From: Candidatus Omnitrophota bacterium | GTDB lineage: Bacteria > Omnitrophota > Omnitrophia > Omnitrophales > Aquincolibacteriaceae | NCBI GenBank assembly: GCA_003140935.1 | Contig: PLLJ01000036.1 | Coordinates: 1 to 36,271 of the forward strand | Length of the DNA: 36,271 nucleotides | Reading direction: 5' to 3' | In this document: in pieces, positions 1-7,996 of the stretch | How positions within the stretch are numbered: the first letter of the stretch is position 1 | How the letters are laid out: every line of letters starts with the position of its first letter | Program-made: the position numbers and the translations under genes | Notes under the pieces: model-generated | Seen by the model: the letters and a program-made list of their open reading frames with translations, nothing else | Told to the model about the DNA's origin: nothing | Database searches by the model: none

Positions 1-248
1 TCGCGCTTCAGTTTTCGGCAGATGGCCTGACGGAGCTCGACCGTGCCCGGGACGGGGGTGTATTTGGTGTTCCCTTTTTTGAGGGATTCGATGCAGGCGT
101 CTTTGATAAAGGCGGGCGTATCAAAATCCGGTTCTCCGGCGCTCAGGGAGATCACGTCGATCCCCTTCGCCTTCATGGCTTTCGCCTTGGCGGCTATTTC
201 AAGCGTGACGGAAGGCTTGACCGCGAGAACCCTGCTTGAAAGTTCCAT
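1..248 (-). CDS. PLP-dependent class I aminotransferase, N-terminal part (cut by window edge)
   Basis: This is the first 82 codons of a fold-type I, pyridoxal-phosphate aminotransferase, most like bacterial aspartate aminotransferases of subgroup Ib. The visible part reads MELSSRVLAVKPS, then the N-terminal motif SLSAGEPDFDTP and KYTPVPGTVELRQAI, which form the substrate-binding arm and first helices in that family. The PLP lysine lies beyond the edge, so activity and substrate cannot be judged. The ATG at 246-248 lies 12 nt after the rplQ stop and follows a GGAG-like sequence, so the gene looks like the last or near-last member of the alpha operon. It could be another class I aminotransferase (for example alanine or aromatic). 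The family call is firm and the exact substrate is not. Confidence 0.85.
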   Translation of the reverse strand, partial: MELSSRVLAVKPSVTLEIAAKAKAMKAKGIDVISLSAGEPDFDTPAFIKDACIESLKKGNTKYTPVPGTVELRQAICRKLKR

Positions 249-260
249 CACTGAGGCTCC

Positions 261-812
261 TTAGTATTCGTCGCCCTTGAAGAACTTCCGGAGTTTCCCG
301 AGGAAACCCTTCTTTTTCTCCGGATCCTTCTTCTCTTCCGGTTCCGTGACCTCAGGCTCTTTTTTCGTGTCCGCGGTCTTGGGAGATTCCTTGGCCGGCG
401 CCTTCTCAGAGGGTTTTGCCGCTTTCTTTTTCTTGGCCTTTTTGGCGGGCGCTTCAAAAACCGCGGTCCATTCCAAAAGAGCCATTTGAGCGCCGTCCCC
501 GGCACGATACCCCAGCCGAAGCACGCGGGTATAACCGCCCTCGCGACCCTTAAAAAGCGGGGCGATCTGAGTGATCAAAATACGGGCGATCTCCGGGTCC
601 CGGACCTTGGTGATCAAAAGACGCCGGGCATGGAGCCCCTCGCGTTTCGCGATCGTGACCATCTTATCCGCGAACGCGCTGGTCTCTTTGGCTTTGGCGT
701 GCGTCGTCTCGATCTTTTTTTTCAGAACGAGCGCCCGCACGAGATTCCTGAGCTTCGCCGTGCGGTGCGCGGTGACAACCCCTAATGTCCTTCTGCGGCG
801 TTGATGGCGCAT
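261..812 (-). CDS. rplQ: 50S ribosomal protein L17 with long charged C-terminal tail
   Basis: L17 binds 23S rRNA near the exit tunnel on the large subunit. Residues 1-120 are a complete L17 domain (MRHQRRRRTLG start, HAKAKETSAFADKMVT, ending LLEWTAVFE), about the usual full length of the family. A further stretch of about 60 residues is rich in Lys, Glu, Ala and Pro (121-168) and closes with an amphipathic segment, FLGKLRKFF (170-178), then GDEY. The tail is real coding sequence in the same frame with no frameshift. The gene starts 9 nt after rpoA and ends 12 nt before the aminotransferase. The L17 identity is certain; the tail's role is unknown. Confidence 0.97.
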   Translation of the reverse strand: MRHQRRRRTLGVVTAHRTAKLRNLVRALVLKKKIETTHAKAKETSAFADKMVTIAKREGLHARRLLITKVRDPEIARILITQIAPLFKGREGGYTRVLRLGYRAGDGAQMALLEWTAVFEAPAKKAKKKKAAKPSEKAPAKESPKTADTKKEPEVTEPEEKKDPEKKKGFLGKLRKFFKGDEY

Positions 813-821
813 GATAGATCC

Positions 822-1829
822 TTATGCTTCTTTCGGGGCCGCGGGTACCGCGCCCTTGTTCAGCGAAGAGTCCTCGATGTTCATTCCGAGATGAAGGTTC
901 ATCCCGGTCAAGATCGCATTGATCTCGTTCAGGGACTTTTTCCCGAAGTTTTTATATTTGAGCATCTGGCCTTCCGTTTTTTGGATAAGCTCCCCGATCG
1001 TTTTGATATTGGCGGCTTCGAGGCAGTTCGCGCTGCGGACCGAAAGCTCCAGTTCGCTGATCGGTTTGTGGATCATATCCAAAAATTCCTTGTCCTCGAC
1101 CTCTTCTTCTTCCTCTTCTTCCGGCAATTCGCCGTAGTTGACGAAGACATCGAGATGCCGTTGGAGAATGTTCGACGCATAAAGGAGCGCCTCTTCCGGA
1201 CCCATGGCGCCGTTCGTCCACACTTCCAGGATCAGACGGTCATAATCGGTCACTTGCCCTACGCGGGTGTCTTCCACGTAGAAATTCACCTTGGTCACGG
1301 GAGAAAAGCACGAATCGACCGTCACCACGCCGATGGAGGCATCTTCCTGTTTGTTTTTCTCGGCAGGAACATAACCGCGGCCGCGGCCCACTTCCATCTC
1401 CATCTTGAACGTGTGGGATTTGCTTAAGGTGCAGAGCACGAGTTCGGGATTCACGATCTCGACCGTCTCATCCGCCTGGATATCGCCGGCCTTGACCGGG
1501 CCTTGCTTCTTGATGTCGATATAGATCTTCTTCGGGCCCTTGCCATGATAACGGAGCACGAGTTTCTTGACGTTCATCACGATTTGGGCGCCGTCCTCGA
1601 CCACGCCTTCGACCGCGGAGAATTCATGCAACATCCCGTCGATCTTGATGCTGGTCACCGCGGCGCCATCGATCGAAGAGATGAGCACGCGCCTGAGCGC
1701 ATTTCCGATCGTGGTCCCATAACCCCGTTCGAACGGTTCGGCGATGAACTTGCCGTAAGTGGGCGTCAGCGTTCCCTGTTCTGCTTCGAGGCGCTTCGGC
1801 ATTTCAAACGTTTTCCAACGAATACCCAT
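822..1829 (-). CDS. rpoA: DNA-directed RNA polymerase alpha subunit
   Basis: Alpha dimerises to nucleate RNA polymerase assembly, and its C-terminal domain contacts UP elements and activators. The 335-residue protein has the N-terminal assembly domain (about 1-230, with RGYGTTIGNALRRVLISS), a linker holding a run of seven glutamates, and a complete C-terminal domain (about 255-320, with ELELSVRSANCLEAANI and NFGKKSLNEI). The start at 1829 is set by a near-perfect AAGGAGG seven nucleotides before the ATG. It lies 58 nt after rpsD; that spacer has a short CAAG/CTTG hairpin followed by an A/T run but no convincing terminator. The intact C-terminal domain fits the A/T-rich UP-like tract seen upstream of the tRNA-Thr promoter. 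Confidence 0.98.
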   Translation of the reverse strand: MGIRWKTFEMPKRLEAEQGTLTPTYGKFIAEPFERGYGTTIGNALRRVLISSIDGAAVTSIKIDGMLHEFSAVEGVVEDGAQIVMNVKKLVLRYHGKGPKKIYIDIKKQGPVKAGDIQADETVEIVNPELVLCTLSKSHTFKMEMEVGRGRGYVPAEKNKQEDASIGVVTVDSCFSPVTKVNFYVEDTRVGQVTDYDRLILEVWTNGAMGPEEALLYASNILQRHLDVFVNYGELPEEEEEEEVEDKEFLDMIHKPISELELSVRSANCLEAANIKTIGELIQKTEGQMLKYKNFGKKSLNEINAILTGMNLHLGMNIEDSSLNKGAVPAAPKEA

Positions 1830-1887
1830 GGTGTTTCCTCCTTATGCGATCCGATATAAAAAATTTTTCAAGAAAAGAACTTGTTCC

Positions 1888-2511
1888 CTACTTCGAATAC
1901 AATTCCACGATCAGAGCTTCTTCGACGGGAAGCCCTGCGTCCACTTTCGTGGGGAGTCTCGTGATCTCTCCGATCGCTTTCTCACGATCAAGCGCAAGCC
2001 ATTCCGGAGCGTTCAGATCCTTCCACTTCTCCATGCTGGCCTGCACCCTTTTGATCTGCGGCTCCTTCTGCTTCACACTGATCTTCTCCCCGACCTTGCA
2101 CACATAGGACGGGATATCGACCTTCTTGCCGTTGACGGTGATGTGCCCGTGCCCGACCATTTGACGCGCTTCCCTGCGAGAGCCGGAGAAAAGAAGACGG
2201 AACACCACGTTATCCAGGCGCCGTTCGTGAAGCTGGATCAACATCTCGCCCGTCACGCCTTTCATCTGGACTGCACGCGCAAAAAACACCCGGAACTGAC
2301 GCTCGGTCACTCCGTAAATCCTCTTCATCTTCTGCTTTTCACGCAGCTGTACGCCATAGTCGGAGATCTTCTGCCGGGAAAGACCATGCTGCCCCGGGGG
2401 TTTCGATAAACGCTTATCATGCTTCTCATCGGTCGTACGCCGACCCTTAAGACCGAGGTTCACGCCCTCGCGCCGGTGTAACCGGATGACTGGACCGCGA
2501 TATCTTCCCAT
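1888..2511 (-). CDS. rpsD: 30S ribosomal protein S4
   Basis: S4 is a primary 16S rRNA-binding protein that nucleates the 30S body. I start it at the ATG at 2509-2511 (MGRYRGPVIRLHRREG), giving 207 residues, the normal length. The longer open frame would run 11 codons back into rpsK and adds only an acidic leader. The start sits 2 nt after the rpsK stop, with GGAG inside the rpsK end as its ribosome binding site. The N-terminal zinc cysteines are absent (the C-minus form), and the S4 RNA-binding domain is seen at RRLDNVVFRLLFSGSRREAR. In E. coli S4 represses the alpha operon; I see no obvious S4 pseudoknot target here. Confidence 0.97.
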   Translation of the reverse strand: MGRYRGPVIRLHRREGVNLGLKGRRTTDEKHDKRLSKPPGQHGLSRQKISDYGVQLREKQKMKRIYGVTERQFRVFFARAVQMKGVTGEMLIQLHERRLDNVVFRLLFSGSRREARQMVGHGHITVNGKKVDIPSYVCKVGEKISVKQKEPQIKRVQASMEKWKDLNAPEWLALDREKAIGEITRLPTKVDAGLPVEEALIVELYSK

Positions 2512-2513
2512 AA

Positions 2514-2885
2514 TTAAACTCTCCTCTTCTTCGGCGGACGGCAACCATTATGCGGCACCGGTGTAATATCATGGATCGCGCTGATCACAAGCCCTGCGGC
2601 CTGAAGCGCACGGATCGCGGATTCGCGGCCCGCGCCGGGACCTTTGATGTAAACTTCCACTTCTTTCATGCCGTATTCCATGGATTTTTTGGCGGCCTTC
2701 TCGGCAGCCATCTGGGCCGCAAAAGGCGTCGACTTCTTCGATCCCTTAAAACCCGCCGAACCCGAAGATTCCCAGCAAATACAATTGCCGCCGGCGTCTG
2801 TGATCGTGATGATCGTATTATTGAAACTTGCCGCGATATGCGCTACGCCGCGGACGATATGTTTGATCTTCTTCTTTTTTGCCAT
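2514..2885 (-). CDS. rpsK: 30S ribosomal protein S11
   Basis: S11 sits on the platform of the small subunit, where mRNA leaves next to the anti-Shine-Dalgarno end of 16S rRNA. The 123-residue product has the family signature: [16 protein letters not shown] near the start, [16 protein letters not shown] in the middle, and the C-terminal [18 protein letters not shown]. Length and ends match the family. It lies 31 nt after rpsM and 2 nt before rpsD, the usual alpha-operon order. Nothing is unusual. Confidence 0.98.
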   Translation of the reverse strand: MAKKKKIKHIVRGVAHIAASFNNTIITITDAGGNCICWESSGSAGFKGSKKSTPFAAQMAAEKAAKKSMEYGMKEVEVYIKGPGAGRESAIRALQAAGLVISAIHDITPVPHNGCRPPKKRRV

Positions 2886-2916
2886 AGCATTCCTTTATCT
2901 CGGTGATAAGTTCGGA

Positions 2917-3303
2917 TTATTTAGGCGCGGGCGCCCCTTTAGCAAGTCCGCCCACGGTTTTACGTTTGCCTTTACGGGTACGCGCGTTCGTATGCGTCCT
3001 CTGCCCGCGGCACGGCAGGCCTTTCAAATGTCTTGACCCGCGATAGCAGCGGATATCCATCAGACGCTTGATGTTCATCTGGATCTCGCGCCGGAGATCC
3101 CCTTCCACTTTCGTGGTCTTTTGAATAATGCCCGTCAGGGCGGAAACCTCGGCCTCGGTCAGGTCCTTGGCGCGTTTCGCCGGATCGACCTTGGCTTCCG
3201 ATAAAATCTTTTTTGAAAGCGTTTTTCCGACCCCGTACAAATAGGTCAATGCTACATCCACTCTTTTTTCTCTCGGGATATCCACCCCAATGATACGCGG
3301 CAT
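2917..3303 (-). CDS. rpsM: 30S ribosomal protein S13
   Basis: S13 lies in the head of the 30S subunit, contacts the P-site tRNA and forms bridges to the large subunit. The 128 residues begin [15 protein letters not shown] and carry the helix-two-turn-helix RNA-binding region ([16 protein letters not shown]), followed by the basic tail [19 protein letters not shown]. The ATG is at 3301-3303 with AAGGAT just upstream. It heads the alpha block, 27 nt after rpmJ. The tail is slightly longer than in E. coli and ends [11 protein letters not shown]. Confidence 0.98.
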   Translation of the reverse strand: MPRIIGVDIPREKRVDVALTYLYGVGKTLSKKILSEAKVDPAKRAKDLTEAEVSALTGIIQKTTKVEGDLRREIQMNIKRLMDIRCYRGSRHLKGLPCRGQRTHTNARTRKGKRKTVGGLAKGAPAPK

Positions 3304-3330
3304 ACTCTGGATCCTTTCTTAAAAAATCAA

Positions 3331-3444
3331 TTAACCTTGTCGCTGCTTGTGCTTCGGATTACTGCAGATCACATACACATAGCCCTTGCGGCGCACGACC
3401 TTGCAATTCTCACAAATTCTTCGGACCGAACTTCGAACTTTCAT
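3331..3444 (-). CDS. rpmJ: 50S ribosomal protein L36 (zinc form)
   Basis: This 37-codon gene was read directly from the sequence: [20 protein letters not shown], then [17 protein letters not shown] and a TAA stop at 3331. L36 is the smallest large-subunit protein, and it stabilises 23S rRNA near the peptidyl transferase region. The zinc ligands of the classical form are present: Cys-x2-Cys at residues 11 and 14, a third Cys at 27 and His at 32. The gene sits between infA (17 nt upstream, with a GAGGTG ribosome binding site) and rpsM, exactly where it lies in most bacteria. Confidence 0.97.
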   Translation of the reverse strand: MKVRSSVRRICENCKVVRRKGYVYVICSNPKHKQRQG

Positions 3445-3461
3445 TTTTCACCTCAGATCAT

Positions 3462-3680
3462 TCACTTCACTCGAAAAGTAATTCTTCCCCGCGTCAGATC
3501 GTACGGAGAAAGCTCCATCTTCACTTTGTCCCCCGGAAGGATGCGAATGTAATGCATCCTCATTTTGCCGGAGATATGCGCCAGCACCTTATGCCCGTTT
3601 TCAAGCTCGACGCGGAACATCGCGTTGGGCAAAGGTTCGATCACGGTCCCTTCTACTTCAATCGCATCTTCTTTCGGCAT
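3462..3680 (-). CDS. infA: Translation initiation factor IF-1
   Basis: IF-1 is a single OB-fold protein that occupies the A site during initiation and assists IF-2 and IF-3. The 72 residues are the standard length: [20 protein letters not shown], then [20 protein letters not shown] and the conserved [19 protein letters not shown]. It lies 3 nt after map and 17 nt before rpmJ, the usual secY-adk-map-infA-rpmJ order. Translational coupling to map is likely given the spacing. Confidence 0.98.
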   Translation of the reverse strand: MPKEDAIEVEGTVIEPLPNAMFRVELENGHKVLAHISGKMRMHYIRILPGDKVKMELSPYDLTRGRITFRVK

Positions 3681-3683
3681 CGT

Positions 3684-4439
3684 CTAGACAACCTCATCGC
3701 CTGTTAAATTCATAAGTCCGCTTTCCGTAAAAACAACCGTATCTTCGTAATGACTGGCGTTCTTGCGGTCTTTCGTGACCACCGTCCAGCCGTCCTCAAG
3801 CGTCTCCACGGCGTAATGGCCTTCCGTCACCATCGGCTCGATCGCGATCACCAGCCCCGGCTCGATCTTGGCCCCCCGCCCGGCTTTCCCGTAATTCGGC
3901 ACCTGCGGATCCTCGTGAAGCTGCCGCCCGATCCCATGCCCGGCGTAATCACGGACCAGTTGAAACCCCCGTTCTTCGACGTATCGCTGGATCGTCTCTG
4001 AAATATCCCCGATCCGCCAACCCGGTTGATACGCCACCATCGCCGCGTCAAAGGAACCCTTCGCGGCACGGATCAACGCCTGCTTTTTCGGATCGGCCAT
4101 GCCTACTTGCCAGGTCCTCGCCGCATCCGCATAAAACCCGTTCCACTTCACTCCAATATCAAAACTGACAATATCGCCATCTTTCAAACGGCGCGCACCG
4201 GGAATTCCGTGCACCACGGCTTCATTGATGGAAATACAAGCCGACTTCGGAAACCCGCGATAACCTTTGAATGCCGGCTCCCCGCCATTTTCAAGAATCG
4301 TTTTTTCCGCCGCGCGATCCAAGGCTTCCGTCGTGATACCCTCCACGATCATGGGCTTCACAACCGAAAACGCTTTCTTCAGGATCTTTCCCGCCCCCAA
4401 AATCAACTGAATTTCACGTTTCGATTTCAACTCGATCAT
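3684..4439 (-). CDS. map: Type I methionine aminopeptidase
   Basis: This cytoplasmic metalloenzyme removes the initiator methionine from nascent proteins after deformylation. At 251 residues it is a plain type I enzyme with no N-terminal zinc or SH3 extension. The five metal ligands can be followed: two Asp in SFDIGVKWNGFYADAARTW, His in YAGHGIG (about residue 167), Glu in IAIEPMVTEG, and Glu in SHYEDTVVFTESG. The substrate-side histidine of VVHGIPG is also present. The start ATG at 4437-4439 lies 6 nt after the adk stop. It sits between adk and infA, as in many bacterial spc operons. Confidence 0.97.
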   Translation of the reverse strand: MIELKSKREIQLILGAGKILKKAFSVVKPMIVEGITTEALDRAAEKTILENGGEPAFKGYRGFPKSACISINEAVVHGIPGARRLKDGDIVSFDIGVKWNGFYADAARTWQVGMADPKKQALIRAAKGSFDAAMVAYQPGWRIGDISETIQRYVEERGFQLVRDYAGHGIGRQLHEDPQVPNYGKAGRGAKIEPGLVIAIEPMVTEGHYAVETLEDGWTVVTKDRKNASHYEDTVVFTESGLMNLTGDEVV

Positions 4440-4445
4440 GCAGAC

Positions 4446-5096
4446 CTAGTGGATCTTTTCAAAGAGCTTTTCTAGGATCTTCTGGACCGACGGGGCATCG
4501 CCCCCGGCCAGAACATCATGCAACAGCCCTGTCTTACGATAGAACTCCACGAGCGGCTTTGTCGACTCGTGATAAACCTTAAGCCTGTGACGGATCGTCT
4601 CGGGCTCATCATCCTTACGGATTGTCAACTTCTCCCCGTCCCGATCGCAGATCCCGTCCTTTTTCGGCGGCATATTGCGCACATGATAGATCTTTCCGCA
4701 CTTGGGACAACCTCGCCGGCCCGAAAGCCGGTCGACAAGTACTTCTTCAGGCGCCATAAAATTAATGACAGCCGTCAAGGCGATCTTTTCCTTGGCGAAA
4801 AACTTCTTGAGCGCCTCAGCCTGGACGATCGTCCTAGGATACCCGTCCAGAATAAAACCTTTGGAACTTTTTAACGCCAGAATTTCGGCGAACATCATGT
4901 TATTCACAAGCTCGTCGGAAACAAGTGCGCCGCGCTCCATGACGGCCTTGGCCTGCAACCCAAGCGATGTGCCTTCCTTGACATTTTTCCTTAAAATGTC
5001 TCCTGCCGCCAACTGCAACACGCCGAACTTTTCACAAATGACCTTGGCATGAGTACCTTTTCCGGCTCCCGGAGGTCCCAAAAAGATCAAGTTCAT
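4446..5096 (-). CDS. adk: Adenylate kinase (zinc-binding LID type)
   Basis: Adenylate kinase balances ATP + AMP with 2 ADP. The 216 residues contain the P-loop GPPGAGKGT (7-15), the AMP-binding segment with GYPRT, and a long LID domain. The LID carries a metal site, CPKC followed by CDRDG, giving Cys-Cys-Cys-Asp ligands as in some Bacillus enzymes; E. coli lacks these. The catalytic arginines lie in RRGCP and RHRLKVYHE. The start overlaps the secY stop by one base (TAATG), which implies translational coupling. Confidence 0.97.
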   Translation of the reverse strand: MNLIFLGPPGAGKGTHAKVICEKFGVLQLAAGDILRKNVKEGTSLGLQAKAVMERGALVSDELVNNMMFAEILALKSSKGFILDGYPRTIVQAEALKKFFAKEKIALTAVINFMAPEEVLVDRLSGRRGCPKCGKIYHVRNMPPKKDGICDRDGEKLTIRKDDEPETIRHRLKVYHESTKPLVEFYRKTGLLHDVLAGGDAPSVQKILEKLFEKIH

Positions 5097-6445
5097 TAAC
5101 GGCGCCCCTTCAAACGGCCCCGCTTAATGAAACCGTCATAATGCCGCATCACCAGCTGAGACTCGATGGCCTTCATCACATCCAGGACCACGCCGACGAT
5201 GATGAGAAGCCCGGTCCCGCCGAAATAGCTCGCGATCAGGAACGGGATATTCAACACATGCGGCGATGCGATGATCTTCGGAAAAAGTGCGATCAAAGCC
5301 AGGATCACGGCGCCCGCCGTCGCGATCCTCGTCATCAAGTAATCCAGATATTCTGCCGTGTTCTTCCCCGGCCGGATCCCCGGCACGAAGCCGCCGTATT
5401 TCTGGAGATTGTCGCTTACTTCGATCGGGTTGAACGTGATCGCCGTGTAAAAGAACGTAAAAAAAACGATCAGAAGCGCGTCCAGGGCCATATAGCCTCC
5501 GCTTCCGTAACTGATCATCTGGGCGAGCCGGGTTAAAGACCCGGCGTTCGGAAAAAAACCTGCGATCGTCGCCGGGAACAAGATCACCGACTGAGCGAAA
5601 ATGATCGGGATCACGCCCGCCTGGTTTACTTTGAGCGGCAAATACGTGCTCTGCCCGCCATAAGTCCTATGCCCCCGTATCTGTTTTGCATACTGGACCG
5701 GGATCTTTCGCTGCCCCTGAATGATCAAGATCAAAAAGATCACCGCTCCCACGAAAAGCCCGCACATGATCACGAATTTCCACCATGCAAGCTGCTGGCG
5801 CGACGGATCGAGCGGTGAAAGCAGGACCCAGGTCTGGCGCAATGCTTCCGGCAAAGAATCGATGATGCCCGCGGTAATAATGATCGACATGCCGTTGCCG
5901 ATGCCATAATTATCGATCTGCTCGCCCAGCCACATAATGAAGGCCGTGCCGGTGGTCATGGTCAGCATACACATCAAACGAAAACCCCAACCCGGACTCG
6001 GTACGATCACCGATCCTCCGAAAGCCGCCGGATTTTCAAGCCAAAGAGCGATAAAGAATGTCTGTAAAATGCTCAGGAGGATCGTCCCGTAGCGTGTGTA
6101 TTGGATGATCGTTTTGCGGCCTTCCTCACCTTCTTTCGCGAGTTTTTCAAGAGCCGGGATCACCACGGTCAAAAGCTGCAAAATGATCGATGCTGAAATA
6201 TAAGGCATGATCCCCAACGCGAAGATCGTCGCTTTCTGGAGCGCGCCTCCGGTGAACATCCCCATAAAACCCAGGAGCGACCCACCGGACATATGCTGCT
6301 GGAAAAATCGTGCGAGCGCCACGCCGTCGATCCCGGGAGTCGGAACGTAAGCCCCTAGCCGGTACACAGCAATAATGCCGAACGTAAATAGGATCTTCTT
6401 TCGCAGATCGGGGACTTTTAAGATATTTCCGAACGCTTGTAGCAC
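5096..6445 (-). CDS. secY: Protein translocase subunit SecY
   Basis: SecY is the ten-helix pore of the SecYEG channel in the inner membrane. The 449 residues show alternating hydrophobic segments throughout, the plug region near PGIDGVALARFF, and the conserved cytosolic loop before KVNQAGVIPIIFA. The start is GTG at 6443-6445, with GGAG five bases upstream; the protein then reads LQAFGNILKVPDLRKK, the normal SecY N terminus. A 61-nt spacer to rplO contains an ACCGTG/CACGGT inverted repeat (6463-6468 with 6490-6495). SecE is encoded in this cluster at 29,340; SecG is not in the window. Confidence 0.98.
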   Translation of the reverse strand: MLQAFGNILKVPDLRKKILFTFGIIAVYRLGAYVPTPGIDGVALARFFQQHMSGGSLLGFMGMFTGGALQKATIFALGIMPYISASIILQLLTVVIPALEKLAKEGEEGRKTIIQYTRYGTILLSILQTFFIALWLENPAAFGGSVIVPSPGWGFRLMCMLTMTTGTAFIMWLGEQIDNYGIGNGMSIIITAGIIDSLPEALRQTWVLLSPLDPSRQQLAWWKFVIMCGLFVGAVIFLILIIQGQRKIPVQYAKQIRGHRTYGGQSTYLPLKVNQAGVIPIIFAQSVILFPATIAGFFPNAGSLTRLAQMISYGSGGYMALDALLIVFFTFFYTAITFNPIEVSDNLQKYGGFVPGIRPGKNTAEYLDYLMTRIATAGAVILALIALFPKIIASPHVLNIPFLIASYFGGTGLLIIVGVVLDVMKAIESQLVMRHYDGFIKRGRLKGRR

Positions 6446-6506
6446 CAGAACTCCGTTCTTGTACCGTGGGACCCTTAAAATTAATCTGACACGGTGCTTA
6501 TTTTAT

Positions 6507-6938
6507 TTATTTTCCGAGCAGGACGGCTTGACCGCCCTTAGATTCGATCTTCGTCTTTGCGGAACCGCTGAAAAGATGGGCCTTTACCGTGACGGCTTTC
6601 TTAAGCTCCCCGGATCCGAGGATCTTCAATCCGTCATGCAATTCTTTAATCACATTCTTAGCGAGCAATAATTCCGGCGTGATCTCTTTATCCTCGAGCT
6701 TCGCCAACGTCTGAAGATTCACGATCGCGTAGACCTTCTTGAACGCGCTGCGATTAAAACCTCTCTTGGGAAGACGGCGGTAGAGAGGATTTTGTCCGCC
6801 TTCAAAACCCGGATTCAAAGTAAAGCCCGAACGGGCCCTCTGTCCCTTGTGCCCCTTGGTCGAGGTTTTCCCGTGCCCGGAACCGATCCCGCATCCCAAA
6901 CGTTTTTTACGCTTTTTATAAGGAGTCTTGTGTCTCAT
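6507..6938 (-). CDS. rplO: 50S ribosomal protein L15
   Basis: L15 is a late-assembly 23S rRNA-binding protein with a glycine-rich extended N terminus. The 143 residues show this as [20 protein letters not shown] followed by [18 protein letters not shown], then the globular C-terminal domain ending [11 protein letters not shown]. The start ATG overlaps the rpsE stop (ATGA). In most bacteria rpmD (L30) lies between rpsE and rplO; the four-base overlap leaves no room for it here. Confidence 0.98.
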   Translation of the reverse strand: MRHKTPYKKRKKRLGCGIGSGHGKTSTKGHKGQRARSGFTLNPGFEGGQNPLYRRLPKRGFNRSAFKKVYAIVNLQTLAKLEDKEITPELLLAKNVIKELHDGLKILGSGELKKAVTVKAHLFSGSAKTKIESKGGQAVLLGK

Positions 6939-7504
6939 GAGGCTTTTTCACCTTCCAAGTCATAACGGACCTTGCGGTCCACAAGCGCGGTCAGTCCGTC
7001 GATCGTGGCCTTCAGCACATTAATGGAATTATCGCTGCCAAGGCTCTTCGTTAAAATATCCTTGATCCCGCAGGCTTCGCACGCCGCACGCACCGAACCG
7101 CCGGCAATGATCCCCGTCCCGGGAGAGGCTGGCTTCAAAAGAACTTTCGCCGCGCCGTAGCGCCCGATCACTTCGTGAGGGATCGTCGTTCCTTTGAGGG
7201 TAACCTTAATGATGTTCTTGCGGGCCGCCACAAGCGCCTTGCGGATCGCATCCGCGACCTCGTTGGCCTTGCCCTGAGAATATCCCAGCTGGGCCGTACC
7301 GTTACCCACCACCACCAACGCGCTGAATGAAAAACGTTTTCCGCCTTTCACGACCTTGGCACAGCGGTTCACCTGAATGACCTTTTCATAGGTCGTTGAA
7401 CCATCCGCCGAAAGGGCGGGAGTTCGGGAAGACCGCGAGGAAGATTGAGGAGCCCTCGGACCCGCTTTTTGCTGTGTTTTCGGCGCTGCAGCTGTTTTTT
7501 CCAT
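6935..7504 (-). CDS. rpsE: 30S ribosomal protein S5 with low-complexity N-terminal extension
   Basis: S5 sits near the decoding centre and mRNA entry and influences fidelity. The core (about residues 37-189) has the double-stranded-RNA-binding-like domain ([20 protein letters not shown]) and the C-terminal domain with [16 protein letters not shown]. It is preceded by about 36 residues rich in Ala, Pro, Ser, Gln and Arg, with no in-frame ATG near the core to offer a shorter start. The gene lies 29 nt after rplR, and its stop overlaps the start of rplO. Confidence 0.97.
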   Translation of the reverse strand: MEKTAAAPKTQQKAGPRAPQSSSRSSRTPALSADGSTTYEKVIQVNRCAKVVKGGKRFSFSALVVVGNGTAQLGYSQGKANEVADAIRKALVAARKNIIKVTLKGTTIPHEVIGRYGAAKVLLKPASPGTGIIAGGSVRAACEACGIKDILTKSLGSDNSINVLKATIDGLTALVDRKVRYDLEGEKAS

Positions 7505-7533
7505 GCTTTATGGATTTCCTTTCGGTGACTACT

Positions 7534-7896
7534 TTAAAATTGAATGCCGTTCTTACGGATCGCTTCGGCCAAAGCCTTCACACGGCCATGGTAGAGATAA
7601 CCGCCGCGATCGAACGATATTTTCCCCACACCTTTTTTTTTGAGCTCTTCGGCGAAAAGTTGCCCCAACTGTTCGGAAACGTGGATCTTTCCCTTCTTGG
7701 TGGCCGCTTTTGCGATTTTTTTATCCAAGGAAGAGAGGGAGGCGAGCGTTTTCTGGGAAACATCATCGATGGCTTGCACAAAAATATTTTTCAGGGAACG
7801 GTGCACGACCACCCGCGGCCTCTCGGCCGACCCGATGACCTTTTTCCGGACCCGGCGATGCCTTTGGATCCTTCCCCACTCTTTTTCTTGGACCAT
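7534..7896 (-). CDS. rplR: 50S ribosomal protein L18
   Basis: L18 joins 5S rRNA to the large subunit together with L5. I start it at the ATG at 7894-7896 (MVQEKEWGRIQRHRRVRKK), which gives 120 residues, the family length. A GTG seven codons upstream is in frame, but the GAGGAG ribosome binding site lies inside that extension, ten bases before the ATG, so the shorter form is preferred. The core has RPRVVVHRSLKNIFVQAIDD and the C-terminal FDRGGYLYHGRVKALAEA. A 100-nt spacer with a nested hairpin separates it from rplF, the longest gap in the spc block. Confidence 0.96.
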   Translation of the reverse strand: MVQEKEWGRIQRHRRVRKKVIGSAERPRVVVHRSLKNIFVQAIDDVSQKTLASLSSLDKKIAKAATKKGKIHVSEQLGQLFAEELKKKGVGKISFDRGGYLYHGRVKALAEAIRKNGIQF

Positions 7897-7931
7897 AAAT
7901 TCTAAACTCCTCTGCACTGCGTTGCTATTTA

Positions 7932-7970
7932 TTTTACGGGTTCGCAGTACTGCGCCGCGTACCCGTAAAA
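7932..7970 (-). promoter_or_regulatory. Nested stem-loop in the rplF-rplR spacer
   Basis: The 10-base arms TTTTACGGGT (7932-7941) and ACCCGTAAAA (7961-7970) are perfect reverse complements. Inside the loop, CGCA (7943-7946) pairs with TGCG (7951-7954) around GTAC. No U-tract follows on the mRNA strand, so this is not an intrinsic terminator. It may be a structured mRNA element, for example a ribosomal-protein target or processing site, or a copy of a dispersed intergenic palindrome. Its function is unknown. Confidence 0.55.
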
Positions 7971-7996
7971 ATTAAACTGACCCGGCGCTGTCCGGA

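Noticed and set aside
1830..1887. Terminator between rpsD and rpoA
   Set aside because: The CAAG/CTTG stem is only 4 bp and is followed by mixed A and T rather than a U-tract; rpoA also needs transcription from upstream.
7897..7917. GTG start seven codons before the chosen rplR start
   Set aside because: It contains the ribosome binding site of the ATG and adds residues not seen in L18.
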